Positions 14,049 to 22,942 of a stretch of 64,000 nucleotides of DNA are shown piece after piece. Below the pieces are notes generated by a model. The model did no database searches and was not told where the DNA came from. It worked only from the letters and a program-made list of their open reading frames with translations. The translations under genes and the position numbers were made by a program. The stretch comes from a virus: positions 1 to 64,000 of IMG/VR virus record IMGVR_UViG_3300025141_012314. One strand, given 5' to 3'. Positions within the stretch are counted from its first letter, which is position 1, and every line of letters starts with the position of its first letter.

Positions 14049-15404
14049 ATGAGCAAAAAGAAGAATTATGTATTAGACACTAGCGTCTATTTAACTGACG
14101 CAGAAGCAATATACAAGTTTAGCAATCATGATATTTTTATACCCCTTAAGGTATTAGAAGAAATTGATAAGCATAAAAAGCGCCAAGATTCTGTCGGAGT
14201 CAATGCGCGCCGCATAATCCGTATCCTCGACGAAATCCGTCGCCGCGGCAATCTTAATACAGGGGTGAGAATTGAAAAAGGAAAAGGATTGGTAACAGTG
14301 ATGTCTTATTCCTGTGTAACTTCTTCTATCTCTTTTCCTCCGGATTTGGATCTCCGAGTGCCCGATCACGTTATAATCGCCACTGCCCAAGCGATCATAA
14401 CTAAAGAACATCTCAAAGAATCAAAAAGAGCACCCAGAGAGACAATTTTAGTCTCCCGGGACATCAACATGAGGGTTATTTGTGATTCGATTGGAATAAA
14501 GTCAGAAGAATACAATACAGATAAAGCGCTTGAAAGCTCTGCAGAGTTGTATCAGGGCTTCGCAGAACATCTTGTCGATGACGCTGTAATCGATCGGTTC
14601 TACAATGATGAAGATGTGTTTATTTCTGATAGTGAAATGGAAACCGAGTGGTATCCAAACCAATATGTTATGATGGTTTCTAATGCTAATCCCAAAAAGA
14701 CTGCTTTGGCACGTTTTAGAGATATTCACCGCCCGCTTCGGAAAGTGATCCACGGGGCTATACCAGACTGGAAAATCAAGTCTCGCAACAAAGAACAAGC
14801 TTTCGCCATCGATCTTTTATTAAATCCGGACGTAAAGGTCGTCTCTCTTGTCGGAATGGCCGGGAGTGGTAAGACCCTTCTTGCCATAGCAGCCGGACTA
14901 CAACAGACCATAGGTCTCCGGGAAAACCCATATACACGTATGATTGTCTCCCGCCCTGTCCAACCGCTGGGGAAGGACATAGGATTCCTTCCGGGCACAG
15001 TGGATGAGAAAATGCTTCCATGGCTTATGCCGATTCAAGATAATCTTAAGTTCTTGATGGGAGATAAAGCGTCGGTTGAGATGTATATGGAGAAAGGCAA
15101 GATTGAAATCGAAGCTCTTACATATATTCGTGGCCGGTCGATTGCAAATGCGTTCATGATTATTGACGAAGCTCAAAACCTTACCATGCACGAGATTAAA
15201 ACAATTATCACACGCGTCGGAGACGGGACCAAGGTGATACTTACAGGCGATATTGAACAGATTGACAATATTTATGTCAATGAAACATCAAATGGGCTCG
15301 CTCATGCAGTGGAAAAGTTTAAAGAGTTTCCAATTGCAGGGCATGTTACATTTAAAAAGGGCGAAAGAAGTGAAGTTGCAACGATGGCAGCTAAGGTTTT
15401 ATAG
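14049..15404 (+). CDS. phoH: PIN-domain plus PhoH-type ATPase
   Basis: I choose ATG 14049 because AGGA lies just before it; ATG 14037 would add four residues. The N-terminal part (about 1-150) is a PIN RNase domain (YVLDTSVYL with the first acidic residue, then VLEEIDKH). The C-terminal part (about 225-451) is the PhoH ATPase with Walker A G269-M-A-G-S-G-K-T and Walker B MIID373-E374-AQN. PIN-PhoH proteins are thought to be ATP-driven RNA-processing enzymes, and phoH genes are widespread in marine phages. The protein is 451 residues, a normal length for this two-domain form. Confidence 0.92.
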   Translation: MSKKKNYVLDTSVYLTDAEAIYKFSNHDIFIPLKVLEEIDKHKKRQDSVGVNARRIIRILDEIRRRGNLNTGVRIEKGKGLVTVMSYSCVTSSISFPPDLDLRVPDHVIIATAQAIITKEHLKESKRAPRETILVSRDINMRVICDSIGIKSEEYNTDKALESSAELYQGFAEHLVDDAVIDRFYNDEDVFISDSEMETEWYPNQYVMMVSNANPKKTALARFRDIHRPLRKVIHGAIPDWKIKSRNKEQAFAIDLLLNPDVKVVSLVGMAGSGKTLLAIAAGLQQTIGLRENPYTRMIVSRPVQPLGKDIGFLPGTVDEKMLPWLMPIQDNLKFLMGDKASVEMYMEKGKIEIEALTYIRGRSIANAFMIIDEAQNLTMHEIKTIITRVGDGTKVILTGDIEQIDNIYVNETSNGLAHAVEKFKEFPIAGHVTFKKGERSEVATMAAKVL

Positions 15405-15442
15405 ATAATTCACCCGCCGATTAATATATTTAATAAATATAC

Positions 15443-15470
15443 TTGCAAATAAGATTTAATGTGTTATACT
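15443..15470 (+). promoter_or_regulatory. Sigma70-like promoter before the 15490 gene
   Basis: TTGCAA (15443-15448) and TATACT (15465-15470) are 16 bases apart in the AT-rich 85-bp gap after phoH. A TAGGAG ribosome site and ATG 15490 follow. Confidence 0.5.
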
Positions 15471-15489
15471 ATTAATAGGAGTAAATAAC

Positions 15490-15792
15490 ATGACAACTAA
15501 AGAAACAAACGTGATTACTGAAGAAGAGGTACACACCAACCCTATGCTGGCGACAACGCCGGACAATAATTCGGAACTAAAACAATATCTCATTAATTAT
15601 ACCGGTGCAAAATTACAACCGGACAATGAGAAGGTAACAGCCCATATGATTATTGAAACTGTGGCCGCTGACTTTCCGGAATTAGTTTATGTTATCGCAG
15701 AGGAAAACTTTCTAAGAGGATATCAATTAGGACTAAATGATGCAGGAACACTTAAGACAGAAACAGATGAAACTGAACCAGCCGGGACATGA
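15490..15792 (+). CDS. Conserved hypothetical phage protein (100 aa)
   Basis: The product starts MTTKETNVITEEEVHTNPML and has a helical core with NYTGAKLQPDNEKVTAHMII and VIAEENFLRGYQLGL. I believe this pattern recurs in T4-like marine phages as a short protein of unknown role, but the function is not known to me. It is acidic and predicted soluble. Its 3' end overlaps the next gene by 26 bases. A clear TAGGAG site precedes the ATG. Confidence 0.75.
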   Translation: MTTKETNVITEEEVHTNPMLATTPDNNSELKQYLINYTGAKLQPDNEKVTAHMIIETVAADFPELVYVIAEENFLRGYQLGLNDAGTLKTETDETEPAGT

Positions 15793-16438
15793 TTTTTATA
15801 CCAGCCGCGGCACCCATGTTTACTTTAAAAATCAGATAGAAAACCCAGATATCAGCCCCGAAGCAGTTGTTGCTTCAGTTGAAGAAAAGATCCCTGATCA
15901 CCTATTATCAGAAATGGAGATGATCATAATCGGGCATTTCAAAGAATTTGAAGAAAGGTACATTAGTGCCTTTTACAAAGACGGGATCTTACATATATCA
16001 AACGTTCAAGAAAGCGAAGAAGATCTGATAGACGATATAGTGCATGAGATCGCACATTCGATCGAAACACCGTATGGTTACGAGATATATGCAGACCAAA
16101 GAATAAAATCTGAGTTCCTACAAAAAAGAGGCTCACTCTACAATAAGTTAAACGCTCTTGGCTACAAAGCTCCCAAAAACTGGTTTACCAATACAGAGTA
16201 TGACGAAGATTTCGATAACTTCTTGTTTCAAACAGTGGGAAGAGATAAGCTGAGGATGATATGCACTGGATTATTTATAAACGCTTATGCAGCCACGTCG
16301 CTAAGAGAATACTTTGCAACAGGGTTCACTGATTTTTATCTTTATGCGAATAAAACACTGCTTAAAACGATTTCCCCAGTGTTAGCACAAAAACTTTTTT
16401 TTCTTCACGACATAAAAAACCTTGACGAAAGCATTTGA
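15767..16438 (+). CDS. HExxH metallopeptidase-like protein
   Basis: The start at ATG 15767 (MKLNQPGHDFYTSRGTHVYF) is preferred to ATG 15737, which lies deeper in the upstream gene. The 223-residue protein contains DIVHEIAHSIE, with H93-E94-x-x-H97 as a zinc site, after a segment EERYISAFYKDGILHISN. Farther on, AATSLREYFATGFTDFYLYA has acidic residues suited to a third ligand (an E-x-F-A-x-G-F pattern, as in minigluzincin-like peptidases of phages and mobile elements). The substrate is unknown. It is the second metallopeptidase-like protein of the window and is not similar to the first outside the zinc site. Confidence 0.75.
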   Translation: MKLNQPGHDFYTSRGTHVYFKNQIENPDISPEAVVASVEEKIPDHLLSEMEMIIIGHFKEFEERYISAFYKDGILHISNVQESEEDLIDDIVHEIAHSIETPYGYEIYADQRIKSEFLQKRGSLYNKLNALGYKAPKNWFTNTEYDEDFDNFLFQTVGRDKLRMICTGLFINAYAATSLREYFATGFTDFYLYANKTLLKTISPVLAQKLFFLHDIKNLDESI

Positions 16439-16450
16439 TGTGGTTATAAT
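16422..16450 (+). promoter_or_regulatory. Sigma70-type promoter before the RecB/Cas4-like nuclease gene
   Basis: TTGACG (16422-16427), a 17-base spacer and a perfect TATAAT (16445-16450) overlap the 3' end of the metallopeptidase gene, 22 bases before GTG 16472. It is one of the best sigma70-like sites in the window. Confidence 0.65.
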
Positions 16451-16471
16451 AATAAGAAACATGGAGTTTGT

Positions 16472-17245
16472 GTGCCGCACATAAGTTATAGTGAGTTAAA
16501 AGATTGGGCGTTTTGCGCCTTTTACCATAAATTAACAAGAGTAGATAAGATAGATGGTTTCAAGGGAAATGCCTACACTGCTTTTGGTTCCGCTATTCAT
16601 GATGTATGTGAGAAGAAGCTTCTAAAAGAGAGTTTTAACGAAGAAGAGCACTTTGTTAAAGCGTTTGAGGAAAATATCGCCAAACTACCAGATGATGTTG
16701 AGGTGGACCCTAAGATGACCTCCGACATGCACCATCAAGGCAAAGCAATTTTGCCTGAGATTGAAGATGCTCTGAGTGATTATTTCGGCGAATACGAAGT
16801 GTTGGCAACGGAGCTTGCGCTTTATGAGTCTATAAAAGACGAAGAAAAATACAATTTTAAGGGATACATCGATGCTATCGTCGCGACACCTGATGGAAAA
16901 GTGCACATCTTTGATTGGAAGACCTGTTCTTGGGGTTGGAACTCTCGCCGTAAAAGCGAAAAAATGACAACTTATCAACTAACCCTTTATAAGCACTTCT
17001 TCGCACAAAAGACAGACACAGATCCAAAACATATTGAAACACACTTTGCTCTACTCAAAAGAACAGCTAAAAACAATAGAGTTGAATTCTTTCGAGTAAC
17101 AAGTGGTCCAAAGAAAACTGAAAACGCTTTAAAGGTTTTAAGAACCGCGCTTTGGAACATCAAGAAAGGACGAACTATCAAGAATAAGGCGTCCTGTACA
17201 TCCGGCTTCGGATGCAAATTTTATAACACAGAACACTGTAAGTGA
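16472..17245 (+). CDS. PD-(D/E)XK nuclease, Cas4/RecB type with Fe-S cysteines
   Basis: The start is GTG 16472, five bases after GGAG. The 257-residue protein has the N-terminal ISYSELKDWAFCAFYHK with C15, a conserved helix (GSAIHDVCEKKL) and the nuclease core GYIDAIVATPDGKVHIFDWK, where D and the D-x-K pair are catalytic. Three C-terminal cysteines, C242, C248 and C256, complete a C1 + C3 set like the 4Fe-4S cluster of Cas4 and AddB. Such enzymes act as exonucleases in recombination or DNA end processing. No CRISPR array is nearby, so I read it as a phage recombination nuclease. The glycan island starts 10 bases after its stop. Confidence 0.88.
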   Translation: MPHISYSELKDWAFCAFYHKLTRVDKIDGFKGNAYTAFGSAIHDVCEKKLLKESFNEEEHFVKAFEENIAKLPDDVEVDPKMTSDMHHQGKAILPEIEDALSDYFGEYEVLATELALYESIKDEEKYNFKGYIDAIVATPDGKVHIFDWKTCSWGWNSRRKSEKMTTYQLTLYKHFFAQKTDTDPKHIETHFALLKRTAKNNRVEFFRVTSGPKKTENALKVLRTALWNIKKGRTIKNKASCTSGFGCKFYNTEHCK

Positions 17246-17255
17246 GGATAATTTA

Positions 17256-18539
17256 ATGAAGAAAAAGAAAGTTTTGGTGCTCTCCGATCACCCGCTTTCG
17301 CCATCTGGGGTTGGAACCCAAACCCGGTATATGATCGAGGCGCTCCTTAAAACAGGGCGCTATCAATTTGTTTGTTTAGGCGGAGCAGTAAAACACAGAG
17401 AATACCAGATGCAAAAGGTTGATCCCTATGGGGAAGACTGGCGAATATTCCCTGTCGATGGATATGGAAACCCCGAAATCATACGCTCGATACTCCAGAA
17501 AGAAAGACCGGATGTATTGTGGTTTATGACAGATCCTCGTTTTTATACGTGGCTGTGGGAAATCGAGAACGAAGTGAGAATCAACGTCCCAATGGTTTAT
17601 TATCATGTATGGGATAACAACCCGGCACCGTTCTATAATGCAAACTACTACAAATCTAATGATAAGGTAGTTTGTATATCAAAGGTTACAAAGGGTATTC
17701 TGGATACAGTTGCTCCAGACGTAGACAGCGAGTATCTTCCACATGCGGTAGACTCGGAGTCTTTCTATAAGTTCAAAACAGATGAAGATCTTGCAAGAAC
17801 CGCTGTTATTCGTGAACGCGTCGTTGGAGCCTCAACAGAGTTCGCCAACCCGGAGAAGAAAATCTTTTTCTGGAATAATAGAAATGCACGTAGAAAACAG
17901 TCTGGAACACTTATTTGGTGGTTTAAAGAGTTCTTAGATGAAGTGGGTCATGACAAAGCTACTCTGCTTATGCATACTGATGCGCGAGATCCTCACGGAC
18001 AAGACTTGCCTCATATCTTGAACCACCTTAATATAACAGACGGACAGGTTTTGCTTTCAACTGATAAGGTTTCTCCACAAGATCTCGCAGCAATGTACAA
18101 CGCTGCGCATTTTACCATTAATATCTCAGATGCAGAAGGATTTGGACTAGGAACGTTAGAGTCTTTAGCATGCGGAACTCCTATTATTGTTAATATGACA
18201 GGAGGCTTGCAAGAGCAGGTTACCGATGGAAAGAACTGGTTTGGCTACGGTTTAGAACCTTCCTCGAAGGCGATTATTGGTTCCCTACAAGTGCCATATA
18301 TCTACGAGGATCGTATCACCCAGAAAGCTTTCACCAACACCCTCAAAAAGGCTCTGAACATCGCACCAAAGACTTACAAGAAGATGTCGATACAAGGTAG
18401 AGAACATGTTCGTGCAAACTATAACTTTGACGATTATGAGAAAAACTGGGTTAAGATTATGGATGATGTTGTTGAAACATACGGATCATGGGAAGAGAGA
18501 AAACAATATAAACGCTGGCATTTATTGGAGGTAGCGTAA
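17256..18539 (+). CDS. Glycosyltransferase, GT4 (group 1) family
   Basis: The 427-residue protein has the N-terminal GT-B donor-loop opening SDHPLSPSGVGTQTRYM and the C-terminal E-x7-E motif, E294-GFGLGTL-E302, followed by ACGTPII. These define a retaining GT4-type transferase that uses a nucleotide-sugar donor. It is the first gene of the glycan island, has a GAGGA site, and ends in a TAATG overlap with a second GT4. The acceptor and sugar are unknown. Confidence 0.9.
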   Translation: MKKKKVLVLSDHPLSPSGVGTQTRYMIEALLKTGRYQFVCLGGAVKHREYQMQKVDPYGEDWRIFPVDGYGNPEIIRSILQKERPDVLWFMTDPRFYTWLWEIENEVRINVPMVYYHVWDNNPAPFYNANYYKSNDKVVCISKVTKGILDTVAPDVDSEYLPHAVDSESFYKFKTDEDLARTAVIRERVVGASTEFANPEKKIFFWNNRNARRKQSGTLIWWFKEFLDEVGHDKATLLMHTDARDPHGQDLPHILNHLNITDGQVLLSTDKVSPQDLAAMYNAAHFTINISDAEGFGLGTLESLACGTPIIVNMTGGLQEQVTDGKNWFGYGLEPSSKAIIGSLQVPYIYEDRITQKAFTNTLKKALNIAPKTYKKMSIQGREHVRANYNFDDYEKNWVKIMDDVVETYGSWEERKQYKRWHLLEVA

Positions 18540-19801
18540 TGAAAAAGAAAGTATTCTTTAGAGGACCCCTTCTAACAAGATCGGGATACGGAGAACAGGC
18601 TAGATTCGCAATGCGGGCATTAGCTTCCCGACCAGATCTTTTCGATATTTATATTCAGCCTTTAGAATGGGGGAAAACCTCGTGGACCAATGAGGATACC
18701 CCTGAGAGGGCTTGGATTGATAGAACCATAGAAAAGACCCTGCAATACATCCAGCAAAACGGACAGTTTGATATATCGTTCCAAGTTACAATTCCAAATG
18801 AATGGGACAAGCCAGCACCGATTAATATTGGATACACAGCCGGGATTGAGACTACGAAAACATCACATCAATGGATCCAAAAGGGCAATGAGATGACTGG
18901 TATTATTGTAGTTTCCAACCATGCGAAAAATACTTTTTTAGCTACGGACTACCAACTGTCCAATCAACAAACAAACCAAACAATGATTCTCAAGTTAGAA
19001 ACTCCAATTGAGACAGTTAACTACCCAGCAAAGAAGTTCCAGGAACTTCCAGATGTTGATTTAGACTTAGAATACGAACACAATTTCCTAGTAGCAGCCC
19101 AATTGGGCCCTCGCAAAAACGTGCCAAACACTATTAAATGGTTTGTTGAAGAGTTTCGAGACGAAGAAATAGGGCTTGTTGTAAAGTGTTACGCTGCAAA
19201 GAACTGTCTGCTCGACCGCGAGATGACAATGCAAAATCTTAGACAGCTAGTCTCCCAATTGGGAGAAAAGAAGTGTAAAGTATATCTTCTGCACGGTGAC
19301 ATGTCCGACGAAGAAATGCATTCCCTCCAAACACATCCTAAGATTTCCGCATTCTTATCCCTAGCTCATGGCGAGGGCTTTGGTTTACCGATTTTTGAAG
19401 CAGCCTATTCTGGTACCCCTGTCATTGCAACCGGTTGGTCTGGTCAGCTGGACTTTCTTGTTGACGAAGAGGGCAAATCAAACTTTTACAACGTAAATTT
19501 CGATCTCAACCAAGTACAGCCAGCAGTTGTTTGGGATGGTGTCTTAATCGCCGACTCAATGTGGGCTTATCCTCGCGAACAGTCTGCAAAGAAGTGTATG
19601 CGCGACTGTTATAATGATATTATAAATCAAACAGAAGGAAGTGTTGCAACATCTGCCGACACCTTTGCTGAGTCCGTGCAGGAGAGATTTTCGCAGGAAA
19701 AACAATATAAAGCCATGGTGGACGCCGTTCTCAAGTTCTCTGGGAGCCCAGAAGAAGAACAATGGAGAGATGTGTTGGACCAAGTGGTAGAGTATGATTA
19801 G
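18539..19801 (+). CDS. Glycosyltransferase, GT4 (group 1) family
   Basis: This 420-residue GT-B protein opens FRGPLLTRSGYGEQARFAMR, the same type of glycine-rich loop as in the preceding gene, and has the C-terminal E279-GFGLPIF-E287 motif with GTPVIAT. It is related to but clearly diverged from its neighbour. The tandem pair and a GGAGG site before the coupled ATG suggest sequential addition of two sugars to one glycan. Confidence 0.9.
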   Translation: MKKKVFFRGPLLTRSGYGEQARFAMRALASRPDLFDIYIQPLEWGKTSWTNEDTPERAWIDRTIEKTLQYIQQNGQFDISFQVTIPNEWDKPAPINIGYTAGIETTKTSHQWIQKGNEMTGIIVVSNHAKNTFLATDYQLSNQQTNQTMILKLETPIETVNYPAKKFQELPDVDLDLEYEHNFLVAAQLGPRKNVPNTIKWFVEEFRDEEIGLVVKCYAAKNCLLDREMTMQNLRQLVSQLGEKKCKVYLLHGDMSDEEMHSLQTHPKISAFLSLAHGEGFGLPIFEAAYSGTPVIATGWSGQLDFLVDEEGKSNFYNVNFDLNQVQPAVVWDGVLIADSMWAYPREQSAKKCMRDCYNDIINQTEGSVATSADTFAESVQERFSQEKQYKAMVDAVLKFSGSPEEEQWRDVLDQVVEYD

Positions 19802-21461
19802 CAAAGAAGTAATCTTTATATCCGACTTCTTTATCAATGAGGTAATGGGTGGCGCTGAGTTTTGTAATGATGCTCTGATGAAACTTTTAAGTCCGGATGT
19901 AAAGATTGATAGTTTAAAGTCTGACCGTGCAACTGTTCAACTTGTTGAGAATAATCTTGATAAGTTCTTCATTGTCGCGAACTTCTTTCAACTTGCTGAG
20001 AATGTAAAAGTAGCTTTAGCAAAAACAACATATGTTATTTTAGAGCACGATCACAAATATGTCCGCTCAAATAATCCTTCCTTATACAAAGATTTTCTTG
20101 CGCCAGAAAGACAAATACAAAATAAGGCATTTTATAAGAATGCGTTAGCGGTACTGTGCCAGTCTAGGAAGCATGCCGGAGTCGTCCAACGCAACCTCCT
20201 AATAAACAATATTGTAAATTTAGGCGGCAACATATGGAATGAGGAACAACTCGCCACTTTAGAGAATAATATGGGCGCGAAGAAAATAATTAAGTATGGA
20301 GTTCTCCAGTCCAATAACCGCAACAAAGGCATGCCCGCAGCGATCGCATATTGTCAGAGAAAAGGATTAGACTTTAAGCTAATTCAAGGCAAGCCATTTC
20401 CTGAGTTTATTAGAGATATCTCCCAAGTGGAAACATTAGTATTCTTTCCGCAATGGTTAGAGACATATAATCGTTTTTCTATTGAATCAAGGATCCTGGG
20501 CTGTAAACTTATAACAAACAGCCTGATAGGCGCCACCAGCGAAGACTACTTTAAGCTGAAGGGCAACGAACTTTTAGATTTTATAAGACAAAACAATCAG
20601 AATCTTCGTCAGCGCTGGATTAAACTAATCAACAATAGTGAAATAAAATACTTCCCGCCCTTAGACCTGCCAAAGATTACGGTATTCTGTCCCCTATATG
20701 CCGGCGAACAATATATTGAAGGCTTTCTGAAGTCTATGCAAGAACAGACAATCTTTGATCAGTGCGAACTGATCATTATTGATGCCAACTCTCCCGAAAA
20801 CGAGAGTCAATACATCGAAGAGTTTATGAAAGAGCATGAAAATGTAATTTACAAGCGATTAGATCATAGGGCGTCAGTAATGGAAACTGAAAATATGGCA
20901 ATCCACATGGCAACGGGTGAGTTCTTTGCTCAAGCATGCGTTGATGACAGACATCATAGAGAATATCTTGAGATTATGGCAAAACATCTCCACTATCACG
21001 AGGATATAGATCTTGTTTATACAGACTGTCTACAGACTACAAAGCCAAATGAGACCGTAGAGACAAACTCTTCGTCTGGAGCCTATTACGAGCATTCGCG
21101 TAATGAGTTTTCTCCGGAGAACATGATCAAGTGTTTGCCGGGACCAATGCCTATGTGGAAGCTGAGTGTGCACGAAAAATGTGGATATTTTGATGAAGGT
21201 TTATCGTATGCTGGAGATTGGGACATTTTTCTAAGAATGGTAGCGTCAGGTTCTAAATTTAAGAAAATTGATATTCCGTTAGGGTTATATTACTTTAATT
21301 CTGAGGGATTATCAACCTCAACAGAAAATCAAATCCCTAGGGGAAAAGAAGAGGCGGAAGTCTTCTTTAAGCATAAAAACGTATTCGGTGAAGCGAACTA
21401 CAATAAATATAAAAATTACTTCTCACAATTTATAAGGAATGAAAATGAGTCAACAACGTAA
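19794..21461 (+). CDS. Two-part glycosyltransferase: N-terminal GT-like domain plus C-terminal GT2 domain
   Basis: The 555-residue protein has an N-terminal region (about 1-285) with FINEVMGGAEFCNDALM, an opening typical of GT-B glycosyltransferases, but without an obvious E-x7-E motif. A C-terminal GT-A domain of family 2 begins near residue 293 (ITVFCPLYAGEQYIEGFL) with the metal-binding CVDDR near residue 383. The GT2 part looks complete and the first part possibly reduced. A bifunctional enzyme or a scaffold plus one active domain are both possible. It overlaps its neighbours on both sides. Confidence 0.85.
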   Translation: MISKEVIFISDFFINEVMGGAEFCNDALMKLLSPDVKIDSLKSDRATVQLVENNLDKFFIVANFFQLAENVKVALAKTTYVILEHDHKYVRSNNPSLYKDFLAPERQIQNKAFYKNALAVLCQSRKHAGVVQRNLLINNIVNLGGNIWNEEQLATLENNMGAKKIIKYGVLQSNNRNKGMPAAIAYCQRKGLDFKLIQGKPFPEFIRDISQVETLVFFPQWLETYNRFSIESRILGCKLITNSLIGATSEDYFKLKGNELLDFIRQNNQNLRQRWIKLINNSEIKYFPPLDLPKITVFCPLYAGEQYIEGFLKSMQEQTIFDQCELIIIDANSPENESQYIEEFMKEHENVIYKRLDHRASVMETENMAIHMATGEFFAQACVDDRHHREYLEIMAKHLHYHEDIDLVYTDCLQTTKPNETVETNSSSGAYYEHSRNEFSPENMIKCLPGPMPMWKLSVHEKCGYFDEGLSYAGDWDIFLRMVASGSKFKKIDIPLGLYYFNSEGLSTSTENQIPRGKEEAEVFFKHKNVFGEANYNKYKNYFSQFIRNENESTT

Positions 21462-21858
21462 ATACCTTCCTACACTCTCCGAATTGATCGATCGCCTGTC
21501 GATTGCACAACTCAAAGAAGTGTTTATCCCCGAACACAAAGCTGAATATGCCCAGGAAATCTCAGATATCTGCCATGATATCCAGTTGATTCTCGATTCT
21601 AGTTCCGGCAAAATGAACGCGGAAACTGTAAGAGCGATAATTGTCCTCTCTCAGATGAACTTGCACATTTGGCACAATGAGTCTCAAGTTAGAGCCGGCT
21701 CAGGTTCTGGCAATCTAGCGCTAACTCACGGACTCAACGGTCTTCGGAATGTGGCAAAAAACAGGATTCAAGAGATTAACGGCGGCAGAAAAGATTATAA
21801 GATTGATTGTTTAGCAGCCGACTTTAAAGATTGGGAAATCAGCTGGGATAATGACTGA
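21445..21858 (+). CDS. Hypothetical protein in glycan island (137 aa)
   Basis: I start at ATG 21445, seven bases after AAGGA; ATG 21439 is too close to that site. The product is largely helical (LPTLSELIDRLSIAQLKEVF, then EISDICHDIQLIL and RAIIVLSQMNLHIWHNESQV). Short helical proteins with a TVSELIDRLSI-like opening accompany sugar-modification genes in phages and bacteria, but no activity is known to me. Genes overlap on both sides. Confidence 0.7.
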   Translation: MSQQRKYLPTLSELIDRLSIAQLKEVFIPEHKAEYAQEISDICHDIQLILDSSSGKMNAETVRAIIVLSQMNLHIWHNESQVRAGSGSGNLALTHGLNGLRNVAKNRIQEINGGRKDYKIDCLAADFKDWEISWDND

Positions 21859-22942
21859 GGTTTATGACTTTGATGTTGTCATTATTGGAGCCGGACTTGT
21901 AGGATTAGCTGTAGCTAGAGAATTATCCTCGGTATATGATAATATCATATTAGTTGAAAAAGAGTCAAGTTTCGGACAGCACGTTTCGAGTCATAATAGC
22001 GAAGTTATCCACTCCGGCATATATTATCCCAAGGGCGCCCTTAAAACTAAACTATGTGTTGAGGGCAATAAACTGCTTTATAAATTTGCACAAAAATATG
22101 ATATACCGCATAAGAAATGTGGAAAATTGATTGTGGCTACCTGCCCAGAAGAAGAACCTATTCTTGATCAACTTTATGAGCAGGGGAAGAAAAACGCGGT
22201 AGTAGGTATGTCAATGATTGGCAAATCAGAGATCGCCAAAATAGAGCCAGCCGTTAAAGCAACAAAGGCACTCCACGTAGAATCTACAGGAATAATAGAC
22301 AGCCATTCAGTTATGCAGCAGCTTGAGGCGTCAGCCTTAAATGCGGGGGTGGTCACTCTGTATAATACTGAAATAACATCGATTGATAAAAAAAATAACA
22401 TTTATAAGTTGACAACTGATACAAATAATGATATTATACAAACAAGAATAGTAATTAACGCTGCAGGGCTCTGGAGCGACACTATTGCGGCAATGGTGGG
22501 AATAAATGATTATAAGATCCATTGGTGTAAAGGCGAGTATTATAAAACCAATAAACACAGGAATATGAAAAAGCTGATTTATCCGGTACCGGATCCTCAA
22601 GGCAAGTATTTGGGAATTCATACGGTACTAGATTTAAATGGCGGACTTCTTTTCGGACCAAATGCATATTATGTAGACAATCTCTCTTATGATATGAAAG
22701 AGAATAACAAGCCCCAGTTTTATGAGGCGATTAATCGATATTTAGATATCGGTTGGTGCGAGATAGAACCAGCGTTAACTGGCATAAGACCAAAACTTCA
22801 AGCTCCCGGCGAGAAATTTAGAGATTTTGTAATAGAAAATAACCAAAAACATGAGAATTTTATCAACATAGTAGGAATAGAATCACCGGGCTTGACAGCC
22901 TGTCTTGCTATTGCTAAACATACAAGGGGAATTATTAGATGA
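21851..22942 (+). CDS. FAD-dependent oxidoreductase, L-2-hydroxyglutarate oxidase (LhgO)-like
   Basis: The N-terminal Rossmann motif G13-A-G15-L-V-G18 and the stretch SSHNSEVIHSGIYYPKGALK are characteristic of the DAO/LhgO family, which oxidises 2-hydroxy acids with FAD. The C-terminus has GIESPGLTACLAIAK, the usual second FAD-contact segment. At 363 residues it is a little shorter than bacterial LhgO. In this island it more likely oxidises a hydroxy-acid or sugar-acid precursor than 2-hydroxyglutarate, but that is inference. Overlaps with both neighbours indicate one operon. Confidence 0.82.
   Translation: MTEVYDFDVVIIGAGLVGLAVARELSSVYDNIILVEKESSFGQHVSSHNSEVIHSGIYYPKGALKTKLCVEGNKLLYKFAQKYDIPHKKCGKLIVATCPEEEPILDQLYEQGKKNAVVGMSMIGKSEIAKIEPAVKATKALHVESTGIIDSHSVMQQLEASALNAGVVTLYNTEITSIDKKNNIYKLTTDTNNDIIQTRIVINAAGLWSDTIAAMVGINDYKIHWCKGEYYKTNKHRNMKKLIYPVPDPQGKYLGIHTVLDLNGGLLFGPNAYYVDNLSYDMKENNKPQFYEAINRYLDIGWCEIEPALTGIRPKLQAPGEKFRDFVIENNQKHENFINIVGIESPGLTACLAIAKHTRGIIR

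Noticed and set aside
17199-17214. CATCCG-GCTT-CGGATG hairpin with a following T-run, considered as a terminator before the glycan island
   Set aside because: It lies inside the coding end of the nuclease gene and encodes part of the cysteine region; its 6-bp stem is followed by AAATTTT rather than a clean U-run.
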